The position numbers and the translations under genes are program-made. The notes beneath the pieces were generated by a model. The model did not search any database and was not told the DNA's origin. It saw nothing but the letters and a program-made list of their open reading frames with translations. From Afipia sp. (GTDB lineage Bacteria > Pseudomonadota > Alphaproteobacteria > Rhizobiales > Xanthobacteraceae), in NCBI GenBank assembly GCA_017308595.1, contig JAFKER010000013.1, positions 62,001 to 126,000 of the forward strand: a DNA stretch of 64,000 nt, read 5' to 3'. Of the stretch, positions 48,998-57,712 are shown in pieces. Position 1 is the stretch's first letter. Each line of letters opens with the position of its first letter.

Positions 48998-50926
48998 ATG
49001 AAGAAACCGCCGATTCAAGAAGTTGTCGCCGAAACCGGTCAGCCGGTCGAAGCTCCTCCACCCGAAATGCTGGAACCCGATCCGGGGCTTTCACCGGAAG
49101 AAGTCGAACAGCTCAAGCGTGATTATCTGCTGACGCGCTTCTGGATCAGCGCACGCGGTTACTGGGGATCAGGCGGCAGCCGGCTCGCATGGATCTTCAC
49201 CATCGGGCTATTCGCGCTGATCGTTCTGCAAATCACTTTTCAATACGGCATCAATGTCTGGAACAGGTCGATCTTCGATGCCATCGAGAAGAAGGATGCC
49301 TCGAAGGTCTTCTACCTGACCGGCGTCTTCTTTCCGCTCGCCATCGGCAGTGTTGCCATCGGCGTCACGCAGGTGTTCGCCCGCATGAGCATTCAGCGGC
49401 GCTGGCGCGCGTGGCTGACCAATGCCGTCACCTCGCGCTGGTTGAGCAACGGCCGCTACTATCAGCTCAATCTGGTGGACGGCGATCACAAGAACCCCGA
49501 ATACCGGATCGCGGAGGATTTGCGTGTCGCCACCGACGCGCCGGTGGATTTCGCCGCCGGTGTGACGCAGGCATTTCTTTCGGCGACCACATTCATTGTG
49601 GTGCTGTGGACCATCGGTGGCGCGCTGACGGTATCGCTCGGCGGCAGCACCGTCACCATTCCGGGTTTTCTCGTCATCGCAGCCATCGTGTATGCGGCCA
49701 TCGCCAGCGGCTCCATGGTCATCATCGGCCGGAACTTCGTCTCGGTGTCCGAAGCCAAAAACCAGAGCGAAGCCGAATTCCGCTACGTTCTGACGCGCGT
49801 GCGCGAGAACGGCGAAAGCATCGCGCTGCTTGGCGGCGAGGAGGAGGAACGCTCCGGCATCGACAAGTCGTTCGGCAATGTTTTGCGGCAATGGGCACGC
49901 CTGTGCGGACAACACATGCGCACCACCATCGTCTCGCAGGGATCGAGCCTGATCGCGCCCGTGATTCCGATTTTGCTCTGCGCGCCGAAATTCCTCGAAG
50001 GCAGCATGAGTCTGGGGCAGGTGATGCAGGCCGCATCCGCCTTCACCATCGTGCAGGCCGCATTCGGCTGGCTGGTCGACAATTATCCGCGCCTCGCGGA
50101 ATGGAATGCGGGTGCGCGGCGCATCGCATCGTTGATGATGTCGCTGGATGGCCTTGAGCGAGCCGAGCAGGGCGAAGGCATCAACCGCATCCAGCGTGGG
50201 GAAACGACCGACGATGCCATGCTCCGGCTGAACGATCTTTCCGTGACATTGAACGATGGCACCGCAGTGGTCGGAGAATCCGAAGTCGTGATCGAACCCG
50301 GCGAACGTGTGCTCGTTGCGGGCGAGTCCGGTTCCGGCAAGAGCACGCTGGTGCGCGCCATCGCCGGTCTGTGGCCTTGGGGCGGCGGCAGCGTAGATTT
50401 CCATCCCGATCGCCGCATCTTCATGTTGCCGCAGAAACCTTATGTGCCGTCCGGCACGTTGCGGCGCGCCGTGGCCTATCCCGGCGCGGCGGAGGACTGG
50501 ACCGCGGAGCAGGTCGCCGAGACCCTCGACAAGGTGGGACTTGCGCATCTCAAAGAGAAGGTCGAGGAGGACGCGCCGTGGGATCAGACGCTGTCGGGCG
50601 GCGAGAAGCAGCGGCTGGCTTTCGCGCGGCTGTTGTTGCATCGGCCTGACATCATCGTGCTGGATGAAGCGACATCCGCGCTGGACGATACCGGGCAGGA
50701 CAACCTGATGAAGCTGCTTCAAGGCGACTTGAAGGACGCGACCATCATCAGCGTCGCGCACCGCACCGAGCTGGAAGAGTTTCACAGCCGCAAGATCACG
50801 CTGGAACGTCGCAAGGGCGGTGCGAAGCTCGTCAGCGACATCGAACTCATTCCGCGCAAGGGCAAGCGCCGCCTGCTGGGCGGTTGGCTCCGGCGGCGGC
50901 ATGCGCCGGCTTCCGGCGCAGCGTGA
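48998..50926 (+). CDS. BacA/SbmA-related ABC transporter with fused ATPase (YddA/BclA type)
   Basis: 642 residues. The N-terminal membrane domain (about 45-370) belongs to the ABC_membrane_2 / SbmA-BacA-like group: FQYGINVWNRSIFDAIEKKDASKV, RWRAWLTNAVTSRWLSNGRYYQL, NPEYRIAEDLRVATDAPVDF. The ATPase has Walker A at 442-450 (GESGSGKST), LSGGE at 532-536 and Walker B at 552-557 (IIVLDE). In rhizobia the related BclA imports antimicrobial or NCR peptides and supports bacteroid differentiation; YddA and vitamin B12 transporters are other relatives. Whether this copy is BclA-like cannot be settled here. It starts 58 bases after the RND operon. Confidence 0.87.
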   Translation: MKKPPIQEVVAETGQPVEAPPPEMLEPDPGLSPEEVEQLKRDYLLTRFWISARGYWGSGGSRLAWIFTIGLFALIVLQITFQYGINVWNRSIFDAIEKKDASKVFYLTGVFFPLAIGSVAIGVTQVFARMSIQRRWRAWLTNAVTSRWLSNGRYYQLNLVDGDHKNPEYRIAEDLRVATDAPVDFAAGVTQAFLSATTFIVVLWTIGGALTVSLGGSTVTIPGFLVIAAIVYAAIASGSMVIIGRNFVSVSEAKNQSEAEFRYVLTRVRENGESIALLGGEEEERSGIDKSFGNVLRQWARLCGQHMRTTIVSQGSSLIAPVIPILLCAPKFLEGSMSLGQVMQAASAFTIVQAAFGWLVDNYPRLAEWNAGARRIASLMMSLDGLERAEQGEGINRIQRGETTDDAMLRLNDLSVTLNDGTAVVGESEVVIEPGERVLVAGESGSGKSTLVRAIAGLWPWGGGSVDFHPDRRIFMLPQKPYVPSGTLRRAVAYPGAAEDWTAEQVAETLDKVGLAHLKEKVEEDAPWDQTLSGGEKQRLAFARLLLHRPDIIVLDEATSALDDTGQDNLMKLLQGDLKDATIISVAHRTELEEFHSRKITLERRKGGAKLVSDIELIPRKGKRRLLGGWLRRRHAPASGAA

Positions 50927-50990
50927 TGAAATATCGTGGTGAGCGGCATGGCCGGTTGCCGTTCACCGGCGCTCAGCGTATAGCCGGGCC

Positions 50991-51731
50991 ATGTCCAAAT
51001 CGCCCAAAGCCGTTGCCGCCGATGAGATCGAGGAATGCCCGCGCTGCGGCAAGCCGCTGCCGCTGTGCATCTGCGACAGCGTCACGCCGATCGCGAACCG
51101 CGTCGAGCTTCTGATCCTGCAGCATCCGCAGGAACAGGACCGCGCACTCGGGACGGCCCGGTTGACAGCGCAGCACTTCGAGAAAGTGACTCACAGGATC
51201 GGCTTGTCGTGGCCGAGCCTGTCGAAGGCGCTGGGCCGGACGGCCGATCCGCAGGACTGGGCCATTCTCTACCTCGGCTCGGCGAAGGTGGCCGATCTTG
51301 CGACCGACAAGGACGTGGTCGCGATCAATCGGCAGGGCGAGATCGAGGATCATCAACGCCAGATCCTGAAAGATATCGAGGGCGTCGTCCTGCTCGACGG
51401 GACATGGAGCCAGGCCAAGGCGCTGTGGTGGCGCAACGCCTGGATGCTCCGTTGCCGCCGCATCATCCTCGGGCCCGCCAAGCCATCGCTCTATGGCAAG
51501 CTGCGCAAGGAGCCGCGCAGCGATGGACTGTCGACCATCGAGGCCGCGGGCATGGTTCTTGGCAGGCTGGAAGGGCGTCCGGACATCGAAGCCGAACTCA
51601 ACGCGACGTTCCAGCGGATGCTGACGCAGTATCGCGAGGTTCAGTCGTCCATGCCTGAACTCGCACCCAAGCCGAAGAAGCGCGACTACCGCCGCCCGGA
51701 GAACCGGCGCGGGAAGGGCGCGAAGAGTTAG
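50991..51731 (+). CDS. DTW-domain tRNA aminocarboxypropyltransferase
   Basis: 246 residues. DTW enzymes (TapT/YfiP) transfer the aminocarboxypropyl group of SAM to uridine in the tRNA variable loop (acp3U). Visible are zinc-type Cys motifs CPRCGKPLPLCIC, LILQHPQEQDRALGTARL, the name-giving DxTW motif as LLDGTWSQAKAL, and SDGLSTIEAAGMVLG. The C-terminal tail is basic (PKPKKRDYRRPENRRGKG), suited to RNA binding. Ends two bases before the GST start, so the two are co-transcribed. Confidence 0.9.
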   Translation: MSKSPKAVAADEIEECPRCGKPLPLCICDSVTPIANRVELLILQHPQEQDRALGTARLTAQHFEKVTHRIGLSWPSLSKALGRTADPQDWAILYLGSAKVADLATDKDVVAINRQGEIEDHQRQILKDIEGVVLLDGTWSQAKALWWRNAWMLRCRRIILGPAKPSLYGKLRKEPRSDGLSTIEAAGMVLGRLEGRPDIEAELNATFQRMLTQYREVQSSMPELAPKPKKRDYRRPENRRGKGAKS

Positions 51732-51733
51732 CG

Positions 51734-52378
51734 ATGACCATCGTCATTACCGCCTTCGAACGTTCACCCGACGGCGGTAAGGGACTGGCGCGCGATACGC
51801 GCGTGCGCTGGGCGCTGGAAGAAGCCGAACTGCCTTATGACGTTCGCCTCGTGTCCTTTCAGGCGATGAAGGAGCCGGCGCATCTGGCGCTTCACCCTTT
51901 CGGTCAGATTCCGACCTTTGAGGACGGCGACCTTGCTTTGTTCGAAACGGGCGCGATCGTCCTTCACATCGCCGAACACCATGGGGGATTGCTGCCCAAA
52001 GATGGCAATGCACGGGCACGCGCAATCGCGTGGATGTTCGCGGCGGTGAATACGATCGAACCGCCGATCCTTGAACTTGTCACTGCGAAAATCCTGGAGG
52101 CTGACAAGCCCTGGACCAAGGATCGTCTGCCGCTGGTGATGGATCGCATTCGCGAGCGGCTGAACCAGTTGTCCGTCCGCATGGGCGAGTCCGCGTGGCT
52201 CGATGGTGCGTTCAGCGCGGGCGACCTGATGATGGTGTCGGTTCTGTTGAGACTGAGACCGTCAGGACTCCTGGACGAGTATCCAAACCTCTCCACCTAT
52301 GTTGCGCGCGGCGAGGCGCGGCCCGCCTACAAGCGGGCGTTCGCAGCCCAGCTGGCCGTCAACGCGCCGCTTCCTTGA
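51734..52378 (+). CDS. Glutathione S-transferase family protein
   Basis: 214 residues. Thioredoxin-like N-terminal domain with GQIPTFEDGDLALFETGAIVLHIAEHHGG, where the cis-Pro before a Thr and the ETGAI (usual ESxAI) glutathione-contact motif are seen. An all-helical C-terminal domain follows with AWLDGAFSAGDLMMVSVLLRLRPSGLLDEYPNLSTYVARGEARPAYKRAF. Substrate unknown. Convergent with the porin gene; only five bases separate the two stops and no terminator is visible between them. Confidence 0.9.
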   Translation: MTIVITAFERSPDGGKGLARDTRVRWALEEAELPYDVRLVSFQAMKEPAHLALHPFGQIPTFEDGDLALFETGAIVLHIAEHHGGLLPKDGNARARAIAWMFAAVNTIEPPILELVTAKILEADKPWTKDRLPLVMDRIRERLNQLSVRMGESAWLDGAFSAGDLMMVSVLLRLRPSGLLDEYPNLSTYVARGEARPAYKRAFAAQLAVNAPLP

Positions 52379-52383
52379 GATTG

Positions 52384-53916
52384 TCAGAACGTGCGGCGCA
52401 CGCCGACGTTGCCCGAAATCACACCCTGATCCTTGAAATCATAGACCGCGGTCGGCTTGAACGTGCCGGTCAGCGCACCGGGATTCGCCAGCGTTTGCGA
52501 TCCGGTGTGAGACTGATCGAGCACCGTGTACATCACCTCCAGGCCGAACGTCAGGTTCTTGACGGGGGTCCATGCCGTGCGTGTGCCGATCTGCCAGATG
52601 TTGAAATCCGGATTGCAACTGTAGCCGTTCGACTTCGGAGAGAGTGCCGTGAACGTCGCACAGAACGCCGCGGACGCATTCGCGCTGTAGTCGATATGCG
52701 TGTAGCTGCCGAAGATGCCGGTCTGCCAGGCGGGCGACCAGTTGTGCAGGAATCCGCCACGGAAACCCCAGCCTTTTGTCTTTTCGATGCGGCTGCCTGT
52801 TGTGTAAACGCCGTCGAGCAGGGACAGCACCGCCATGCCGTTATAGCTCCCGGCGAAATTGGTGCCGCCGCTGAAGGCATCGAAACTGCTGCCGGTGACA
52901 CCGCCGATGAGATATTTCACGGCACCGTCGACATAGGTGATGTCCAGCGACAGCTTGTCGCCGGGGCCGGTCGGCAGTTCCTTCAGTTGAAGACCGCCCA
53001 TCACCGCGAATCCCCAGACATCGTCCGGATGGCCGTTGGTTTCGACAGGCGCAATGCCGCCGGGACCGGCATAGTAGTTCGCATGAATATTATGCGCTGC
53101 GCCGGACAGTTGCGCAGTGAAGGCTTTCTGGTCGATCCGGATGTTGCCTGTGAAATCCGGAGAGACGTTGCCGCCATAGGAATTGGTGAACACGCCGCTG
53201 AACACACCGGTCGCGGGTTGTGTGAGGCTCGCATTGAGCAACGGCGCACGATTGATGACGCGATTGTCCTCGATCGCTGCCGAAGCCGAGACGCCGTTGC
53301 CGAACTCCCATGTATAGGCGATCTGCGAAATGCCGTTGATGTTGTCGTAACCGCCGATCAGGAACGAGGTCGCGCTGTTCGCGCCGCTCGATCCCCACGG
53401 GGTCTGAAAGATCGAGATGGCTTTGCCGAGGGTGAAGCCGGCAAACTGAACGAACCCGAAGTCCAGTGTCAGCACGCCCGTGTCCGGCGCAGCGCCGGTG
53501 TCGAACTGGAAGCGCGGATTCATGTAGGTCCGCACCACGCCATACTCGGTCTGGGTGCGGGTATCGATCTGCAGTTCGGTGCGCACGCGGCTCGTGAAGT
53601 AGTCGCGGTCGCGCGACTTGGTGCCTTGCGCGTTGCCCTGATCCCAGCCGGGCTTGTTATAGTTGCCGCCAAGGAGATTCCAATCGGCGCGGACGTATCC
53701 GCTCAGCTTGATGCAGGTATCGGTGCCGGGGATGTAGTAATAGCCCGCGCCGTACGCTGAGCAGATTTTCATATACTGGACCGCCGTGGCCTTAACCGGC
53801 AGATCGGCGGCTTGCGCGCCTGCCGTCACAGCGAGGCTTGCCGCCGACGCAAGGGCAACGCGCCCCATCGGCGAGATCAGCTTTCGGGCGTTTTCCATCA
53901 CGCGCGTGATCTGCAT
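52384..53916 (-). CDS. Trimeric porin of the rhizobial Porin_2 family
   Basis: 510 residues from ATG 53916; an ATG at 53898 (MENARKLISPMGRVALAS) would also give a full signal peptide. The mature start AADLPVKATAVQYMKICSAYGAGYYYIPGTDTCIKLSGYVRADW is the standard beginning of Bradyrhizobiaceae porins, with its conserved Cys pair. SRDRDYFTSRVRTELQIDTRTQTEYG and QFAGFTLGKAISIFQTPWG (constriction-loop region) follow, ending NVGVRRTF with a terminal Phe. Sixteen-stranded general diffusion porin. Only this family member is found in the window. Confidence 0.93.
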   Translation of the reverse strand: MQITRVMENARKLISPMGRVALASAASLAVTAGAQAADLPVKATAVQYMKICSAYGAGYYYIPGTDTCIKLSGYVRADWNLLGGNYNKPGWDQGNAQGTKSRDRDYFTSRVRTELQIDTRTQTEYGVVRTYMNPRFQFDTGAAPDTGVLTLDFGFVQFAGFTLGKAISIFQTPWGSSGANSATSFLIGGYDNINGISQIAYTWEFGNGVSASAAIEDNRVINRAPLLNASLTQPATGVFSGVFTNSYGGNVSPDFTGNIRIDQKAFTAQLSGAAHNIHANYYAGPGGIAPVETNGHPDDVWGFAVMGGLQLKELPTGPGDKLSLDITYVDGAVKYLIGGVTGSSFDAFSGGTNFAGSYNGMAVLSLLDGVYTTGSRIEKTKGWGFRGGFLHNWSPAWQTGIFGSYTHIDYSANASAAFCATFTALSPKSNGYSCNPDFNIWQIGTRTAWTPVKNLTFGLEVMYTVLDQSHTGSQTLANPGALTGTFKPTAVYDFKDQGVISGNVGVRRTF

Positions 53917-54050
53917 CGACTCAGCCCCCAAAAGGTATCATTTGAGGATTGTTGTCGCGGGGATTATCGGGAGCAAGATGGAGGGGCGCGCCGGGCACGT
54001 ATCCCGGCGCGATTGCGACATTTTTGCAATAAGAGCTTACGGCGCGTGCG

Positions 54051-54212
54051 TCAGCGCCATCCGGCGTTTTGAACCAGCAGCACGCCCACGATCACCATAA
54101 GCGTCACTGCGGTTGCGATCAGCAGGGCCTGCCTGCTCATGCTGCGCCCGATCCACCACAGCAATGCCGCGCCCATCACGATCGGAACGATGATGTCGAG
54201 CGGCGAACTCAT
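54051..54212 (-). CDS. Small two-helix membrane protein
   Basis: 53 residues from ATG 54212, starting MSSPLDIIVPIVMGAALLWWIG and ending VLLVQNAGWR. Two hydrophobic segments are separated by RSMSRQA, so both ends probably face the same side. It overlaps the stop of the upstream gene by four bases (ATGA on the minus strand), good evidence that it is translated. Family and function unknown to me. Confidence 0.65.
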   Translation of the reverse strand: MSSPLDIIVPIVMGAALLWWIGRSMSRQALLIATAVTLMVIVGVLLVQNAGWR

Positions 54213-54541
54213 TTCTTTTCCGCTTCTCCCGGTGGCTGGCGCCGCCGGTTCTGCCATTCCGTCCATTTCCGTTCACCCCAGCCCAGCCCTTTGGCCAGAG
54301 GCCGCTGCAGGAACGGCAGATCCTGTGCAATCAGCAGCAGGCCGAGCGGCAGCATCCACAGGCCGAGAACCGGCAGGAAACTGAAAATGCCGCCGAGAAT
54401 CAGAAGAAGGGCGAGGGGAATCCGCACCCAGCGGGAGGACGGCTGCCGCACCCAACGGACGAATCGCGCGCCCTTGTCAGGGAGCCGGTCCGCGATCCAG
54501 TCGAAATGGCGGTCGAGATCAGCCTTGGCGTCTGCGCTCAC
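54209..54541 (-). CDS. Conserved-type inner membrane protein of unknown function
   Basis: 110 residues. A charged N-terminus (MSADAKADLDRHFDWIADRLPDKG) precedes two hydrophobic segments, IPLALLLILGGIFSFLPVLGLWMLPLGLLLIAQD, followed by a basic tail with Trp (GWGERKWTEWQNRRRQ). I associate the 'LPVLGLWMLPLGLLLIA' segment with widespread short alphaproteobacterial membrane proteins, but know no function. Forms a two-gene operon with the 53-residue protein. Confidence 0.75.
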   Translation of the reverse strand: MSADAKADLDRHFDWIADRLPDKGARFVRWVRQPSSRWVRIPLALLLILGGIFSFLPVLGLWMLPLGLLLIAQDLPFLQRPLAKGLGWGERKWTEWQNRRRQPPGEAEKK

Positions 54542-54817
54542 TTCAAAACCGCCTGTTCCATTCTGGAATCGCCTCGAAAGCTCCTTCGGAAGCTACCTAT
54601 TGGCTGAGCTATGAGGGCACACGATGGCGCGCAAGATGCAATCTGCTCCCTGACGTCGGGAAACATCCGCACGCGAAGCCTAACCCTGGTTCGGCTGCAG
54701 GTTCCCCTCCATAAATACCTTTTCGGGAGCCTGTTACCGCCACGACACAGACTTGGCGGGAGCTTGGCGCTAAGGTCGGTATTATTTTATTCCACCCATC
54801 TCGTATGGATATTTCAG

Positions 54818-55537
54818 ATGAAACGCCTTGGAATTGCTCTTGGCTTGTCGGTTTTCAGCGCCGCCGTTTCGTTCGCGGCCGACCTGCCGGTGAAGGCAGT
54901 CAGCGCCGAGCCTGTGCAGGTGTACAATTGGTCAGGCATCTATGGTGGCCTGAATGCGGGCTATCAGTGGAATAGGCTTGATTGGGCGTATTACAATCTC
55001 CCCGGTCAAACCATTGCTCGCCGTCCTGACGGCGGTCAGATCGGCGGCCATGTCGGTGCCCAATATCAATGGAATCAGTTTGTCTTCGGCGTCGAAGCGC
55101 AGTGGCAAACGCGAAAGTTCAAACAAGATGGACCCGATGCTCCCATCTTCGCAGCGGCTTTTGATGCCGATATGGCCATCTCGCAACTGGTCATGGTCGG
55201 ACCGCGCGCCGGTTGGGTTTTCAGCCCGCAATGGATGGTCTACGGAACGGGCGGTTATGCTCAGGCGGCCGTCCGCTCCGCCTACTATGCCAAGGGCTTT
55301 CCCAACGTACCCGCCTTGGTCGATAAACACCGCGACGGCTGGTATGCTGGCGGCGGCATCGAATACCTTATCACAAACTGGCTCTACGCCGGCGTCGAGT
55401 ATCGTCACATCGAGTTCGACACCGATCTGTATTCATCGACTGTCATTCCTGCGACAGGCGCAGCTCGATATATTTCGGCCAATGCAGACATCGTTCAATT
55501 TCGCCTCGGTCTGAAATTCGCGCCGTGGCTCAAATAG
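54818..55537 (+). CDS. Omp25/Omp31-like outer membrane beta-barrel protein
   Basis: 239 residues from ATG 54818; the upstream part of the open frame has no signal peptide, and no strong ribosome-binding site precedes this ATG. Signal MKRLGIALGLSVFSAAVSFA, then ADLPVKAVSAEPVQVYNWSGIYGGLNAGYQW. Further family landmarks are VGAQYQWNQFVFGVEAQWQ, VGPRAGWVFSPQWMVYGTGGYAQ, DGWYAGGGIEYLI and AGVEYRHIEFD, ending FRLGLKFAPWLK. A terminator follows. Confidence 0.9.
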   Translation: MKRLGIALGLSVFSAAVSFAADLPVKAVSAEPVQVYNWSGIYGGLNAGYQWNRLDWAYYNLPGQTIARRPDGGQIGGHVGAQYQWNQFVFGVEAQWQTRKFKQDGPDAPIFAAAFDADMAISQLVMVGPRAGWVFSPQWMVYGTGGYAQAAVRSAYYAKGFPNVPALVDKHRDGWYAGGGIEYLITNWLYAGVEYRHIEFDTDLYSSTVIPATGAARYISANADIVQFRLGLKFAPWLK

Positions 55538-55566
55538 CGTATCCAGTCATCTCGAAGTTCGGCGAG

Positions 55567-55597
55567 GGCGCGGGATAATTCTCGCGCCTTTTTCTTT
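55567..55597 (+). terminator. Intrinsic terminator after barrel gene 54818
   Basis: GGCGCGGG (55567-55574) pairs with CTCGCGCC (55581-55588), one G-T pair, with an ATAATT loop, followed by TTTTTCTTT. It starts 30 bases after the stop. Confidence 0.85.
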
Positions 55598-55869
55598 GAC
55601 CGCGATACGGGCAGCGATTCCCAAAATCCTGTGACACCAGCGTGGCTCACCAACGAAAGTGAGTGCGGAAGCCGATGCAGTCGGCAGGAACGCTGGACGG
55701 TCAAGCGCAACGGATCAGCCGTGGCCGGCATCGCTGGCGTCGTGCCTTGACGTGCAACCCGATTCTCCGGCGTGCAGGATGGGAGTTCCAAAAACCGAGC
55801 GACCACAGGGAAGGGCTGGCCGGATTAAAGCCAGCCTATGAAGATCGCCATTTAAGTTATTGAATTTGC
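55598..55869. other. Intergenic region holding a tRNA trailer hairpin
   Basis: With the terminator this is a 332-base gene-free stretch. The perfect hairpin GGCTGGC/GCCAGCC (55814-55820 and 55830-55836) lies 34 bases downstream of tRNA-Asn on the minus strand and may end its transcript. No coding frame supported. Confidence 0.35.
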
Positions 55870-55944
55870 TGGCTCCCCGGGCTGGATTCGAACCAGCGAC
55901 CATTCGATTAACAGTCGAATGCTCTACCGCTGAGCTACCGAGGA
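55870..55944 (-). tRNA. tRNA-Asn (anticodon GUU)
   Basis: On the minus strand the acceptor TCCTCGG pairs with CCGGGGA, then discriminator G and encoded CCA (55872-55870). The anticodon loop CTGTTAA gives GTT. D arm AGCTCAGCGGTAGAGC and T arm GCTGGTTCGAATCCAGC are intact. 75 nt with CCA. Lies 103 bases downstream of tRNA-Cys on the same strand. Confidence 0.95.
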
Positions 55945-56047
55945 ACACTGCTGAAGCAGCAATGGGCCGCCTATAGCAAAGGCCCCGAGTCTTGCAAAGC
56001 GTAAATCGCCCAAAATCGGGATAGTTGCGCGAATGCCTAAGGAAAAT

Positions 56048-56121
56048 TGGAGGCCACGACCGGAATTGAACCGGTGTACACGGTTTTGCAGACCGTTGCG
56101 TCACCACTCCGCCACGTGGCC
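56048..56121 (-). tRNA. tRNA-Cys (anticodon GCA)
   Basis: On the minus strand the acceptor GGCCACG pairs perfectly with CGTGGCC, then discriminator T and encoded CCA (56050-56048). Anticodon stem ACGGT/ACCGT encloses CTGCAAA, giving GCA. T arm ACCGGTTCAATTCCGGT is intact. 74 nt with CCA. Possibly transcribed with tRNA-Asn. Confidence 0.95.
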
Positions 56122-56224
56122 TCAACAATCGGGGTTCTTATAGTCCCTCAAGGGCTTATGCAATGGCTTCGCGATGCCGGTGTTGTTTCCTTGGCGCAAC
56201 GTTGGAAACGGTTTCTTTCACAGA

Positions 56225-56248
56225 AAAGCCCGGCATCAGCCGGGCTTT
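56225..56248 (-). terminator. Intrinsic terminator after barrel gene 56272
   Basis: Perfect ten-base stem AAAGCCCGGC / GCCGGGCTTT around ATCA; on the minus strand it continues TTTTC. It begins 24 bases after the stop of the minus-strand barrel gene and separates it from tRNA-Cys. Confidence 0.85.
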
Positions 56249-56271
56249 CGCAACACGTCTGGCTGGTGCGG

Positions 56272-57090
56272 TTACTGGAAGCGGTAGCTCAGACCCGCGC
56301 GCAAGATATGGGACGTCATGTCGTAGGACGTCGAGAACGGCGTGTATTCCGGAGCGTGCGGAGGGTTGTTGATGAGCATGCTCGCCGTCGACGTTCCCAG
56401 GTCCACGTACATGTATTCGGCGCGCACGGTCCAGTTACGGGCATAGGCGTATTCGAGGCCTGCGCCCGCCGTCCAGCCCAACTTGAACTGTTCAGTCGTA
56501 ATCGCGCCGTTGCCTCCGAGAGGTCCGCCGTGATTGTGCGTGTCCAGATAGTTGCTGGACACCGTGGTCCGGCCGACAGCGAGACCGCCGGTGCCGTAAG
56601 CCAAAAGACTTGGCGAGATAGCGTAACCCAAGCGTCCGCGGAAGGTGAACAGGAAGTCGCTCGAAGCGGACGTGTTGACCCAGAAGGCGTCGCCGCCGAG
56701 GCTAGCACCGCCGCCACCGCCGGTCGTATACACGCCGGTGCCGGTCTGCCGCTTGCCGATGTTGAGGTAGCCGAGATCGCTTTCGATGCCATAAACAAAC
56801 GCGCCCGACTGCCAGTTGATACCCGCATGCGCGCCGCCGGTGAACTGACCGCCCGATGTTGAGCGAACCAGCGAATTCAGCAGTTCGGATGCTGCAGTCG
56901 GATCGTTGCTGTTGCAGATATAAACATCAAGGCCGCCCGGCGCGCCGCAGGTTGCGGAGTTCGATCCACCCGAGTTGCTCCACGAGCCGCCGGCATTGAT
57001 GCCGGTGTAAGTCCCGGCCCACGTCCCCTGTGCTTGAGCCGCAGAAGTGCCAAGAACCGCAATCGCGGCCGCGATCAAAATCTTTCTCAT
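56272..57090 (-). CDS. Outer membrane beta-barrel protein, Omp25-like
   Basis: 272 residues. Signal peptide MRKILIAAAIAVLGTSAAQA, then QGTWAGTYTGINAGGSW. A Cys pair in the first loop (SATCGAPGGLDVYIC) and a Gly-rich loop (GVYTTGGGGGASLGG) are unlike the other barrels in this window. Shared family features are HAGINWQSGAFVYGIESDLGYL, FRGRLGYAISPSLLAYGTGGLAVG, GWTAGAGLEYAYARNWTVRAEYMYVDLG and a terminal RAGLSYRFQ. A divergent member of the family, on the opposite strand to the others. Confidence 0.9.
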   Translation of the reverse strand: MRKILIAAAIAVLGTSAAQAQGTWAGTYTGINAGGSWSNSGGSNSATCGAPGGLDVYICNSNDPTAASELLNSLVRSTSGGQFTGGAHAGINWQSGAFVYGIESDLGYLNIGKRQTGTGVYTTGGGGGASLGGDAFWVNTSASSDFLFTFRGRLGYAISPSLLAYGTGGLAVGRTTVSSNYLDTHNHGGPLGGNGAITTEQFKLGWTAGAGLEYAYARNWTVRAEYMYVDLGTSTASMLINNPPHAPEYTPFSTSYDMTSHILRAGLSYRFQ

Positions 57091-57276
57091 GAAAAGCCTC
57101 AGGCAAAATGTTTAGAAAAGCATTTCGGTACCAGTGCGCCAGAATAAGCAGATACCGCACGGGAAAGCTGTAGCGGCCTCGCAACACCTAAGACATTACA
57201 ATCGCAGCCAGATCGGCTTTTTCGCTTCAAGGTTGAGGAATGAGGCGCCGGTGGGCTGAGGGAACTCGAAGGACCG

Positions 57277-57552
57277 TTACCCGCCGCTCTTTTCGTTGCT
57301 GACCGTGATCACCTTCATCATGTCCGCGACAGGGAAACCGCCGCGATTCATCGCGCAGAGAACGTCGATCATCTGATCGCTCGGCTCGTTGGCCGACATC
57401 AGGGCCGCGCGCACCTCGGCCGGAAGATCATCGAACTCGTCCATCTGCTTGCGCATCCGCGACAAACCATGTGCTGAAAGCGAACCCTGTCCCGGGTGCG
57501 GTTCGGTCTGGTCCGGCGTGCTGCTGCCATGTTTGCGCGGGGCTTTTCTCAT
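57277..57552 (-). CDS. Hypothetical protein, 91 residues
   Basis: From ATG 57552, starting MRKAPRKHGSSTPDQTEPHPG. The basic, polar N-terminus (about 40 residues) is probably disordered; the rest is helical and acidic (MDEFDDLPAEVRAALMSANEPSDQMIDVLCAMNRGGFPVADMMKVI). The open frame extends 58 codons upstream but crosses the pcm leader and has no protein-like character there. No signal peptide, no family recognised. Divergent from pcm. Confidence 0.6.
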   Translation of the reverse strand: MRKAPRKHGSSTPDQTEPHPGQGSLSAHGLSRMRKQMDEFDDLPAEVRAALMSANEPSDQMIDVLCAMNRGGFPVADMMKVITVSNEKSGG

Positions 57553-57712
57553 GGTCCCGACATAAGCTGACTTCGGCCAAAAGCCTATAGAGGGACAGGC
57601 TTTGCGGGACAGGCTTGCAACGCATTCGCCCTTGCAGCAAATATGCCCCGCCAAGGATGAGAATCCGGTGGTCAGGTCTTTGCTCCAAGCGGTTATCCCA
57701 AGAGGCTCTCCC

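Noticed and set aside
54753-54785. Promoter TTGGCG ... TATTAT before barrel gene 54818
   Set aside because: The spacing between the two hexamers is 21 bases, too long for a standard sigma-70 promoter.
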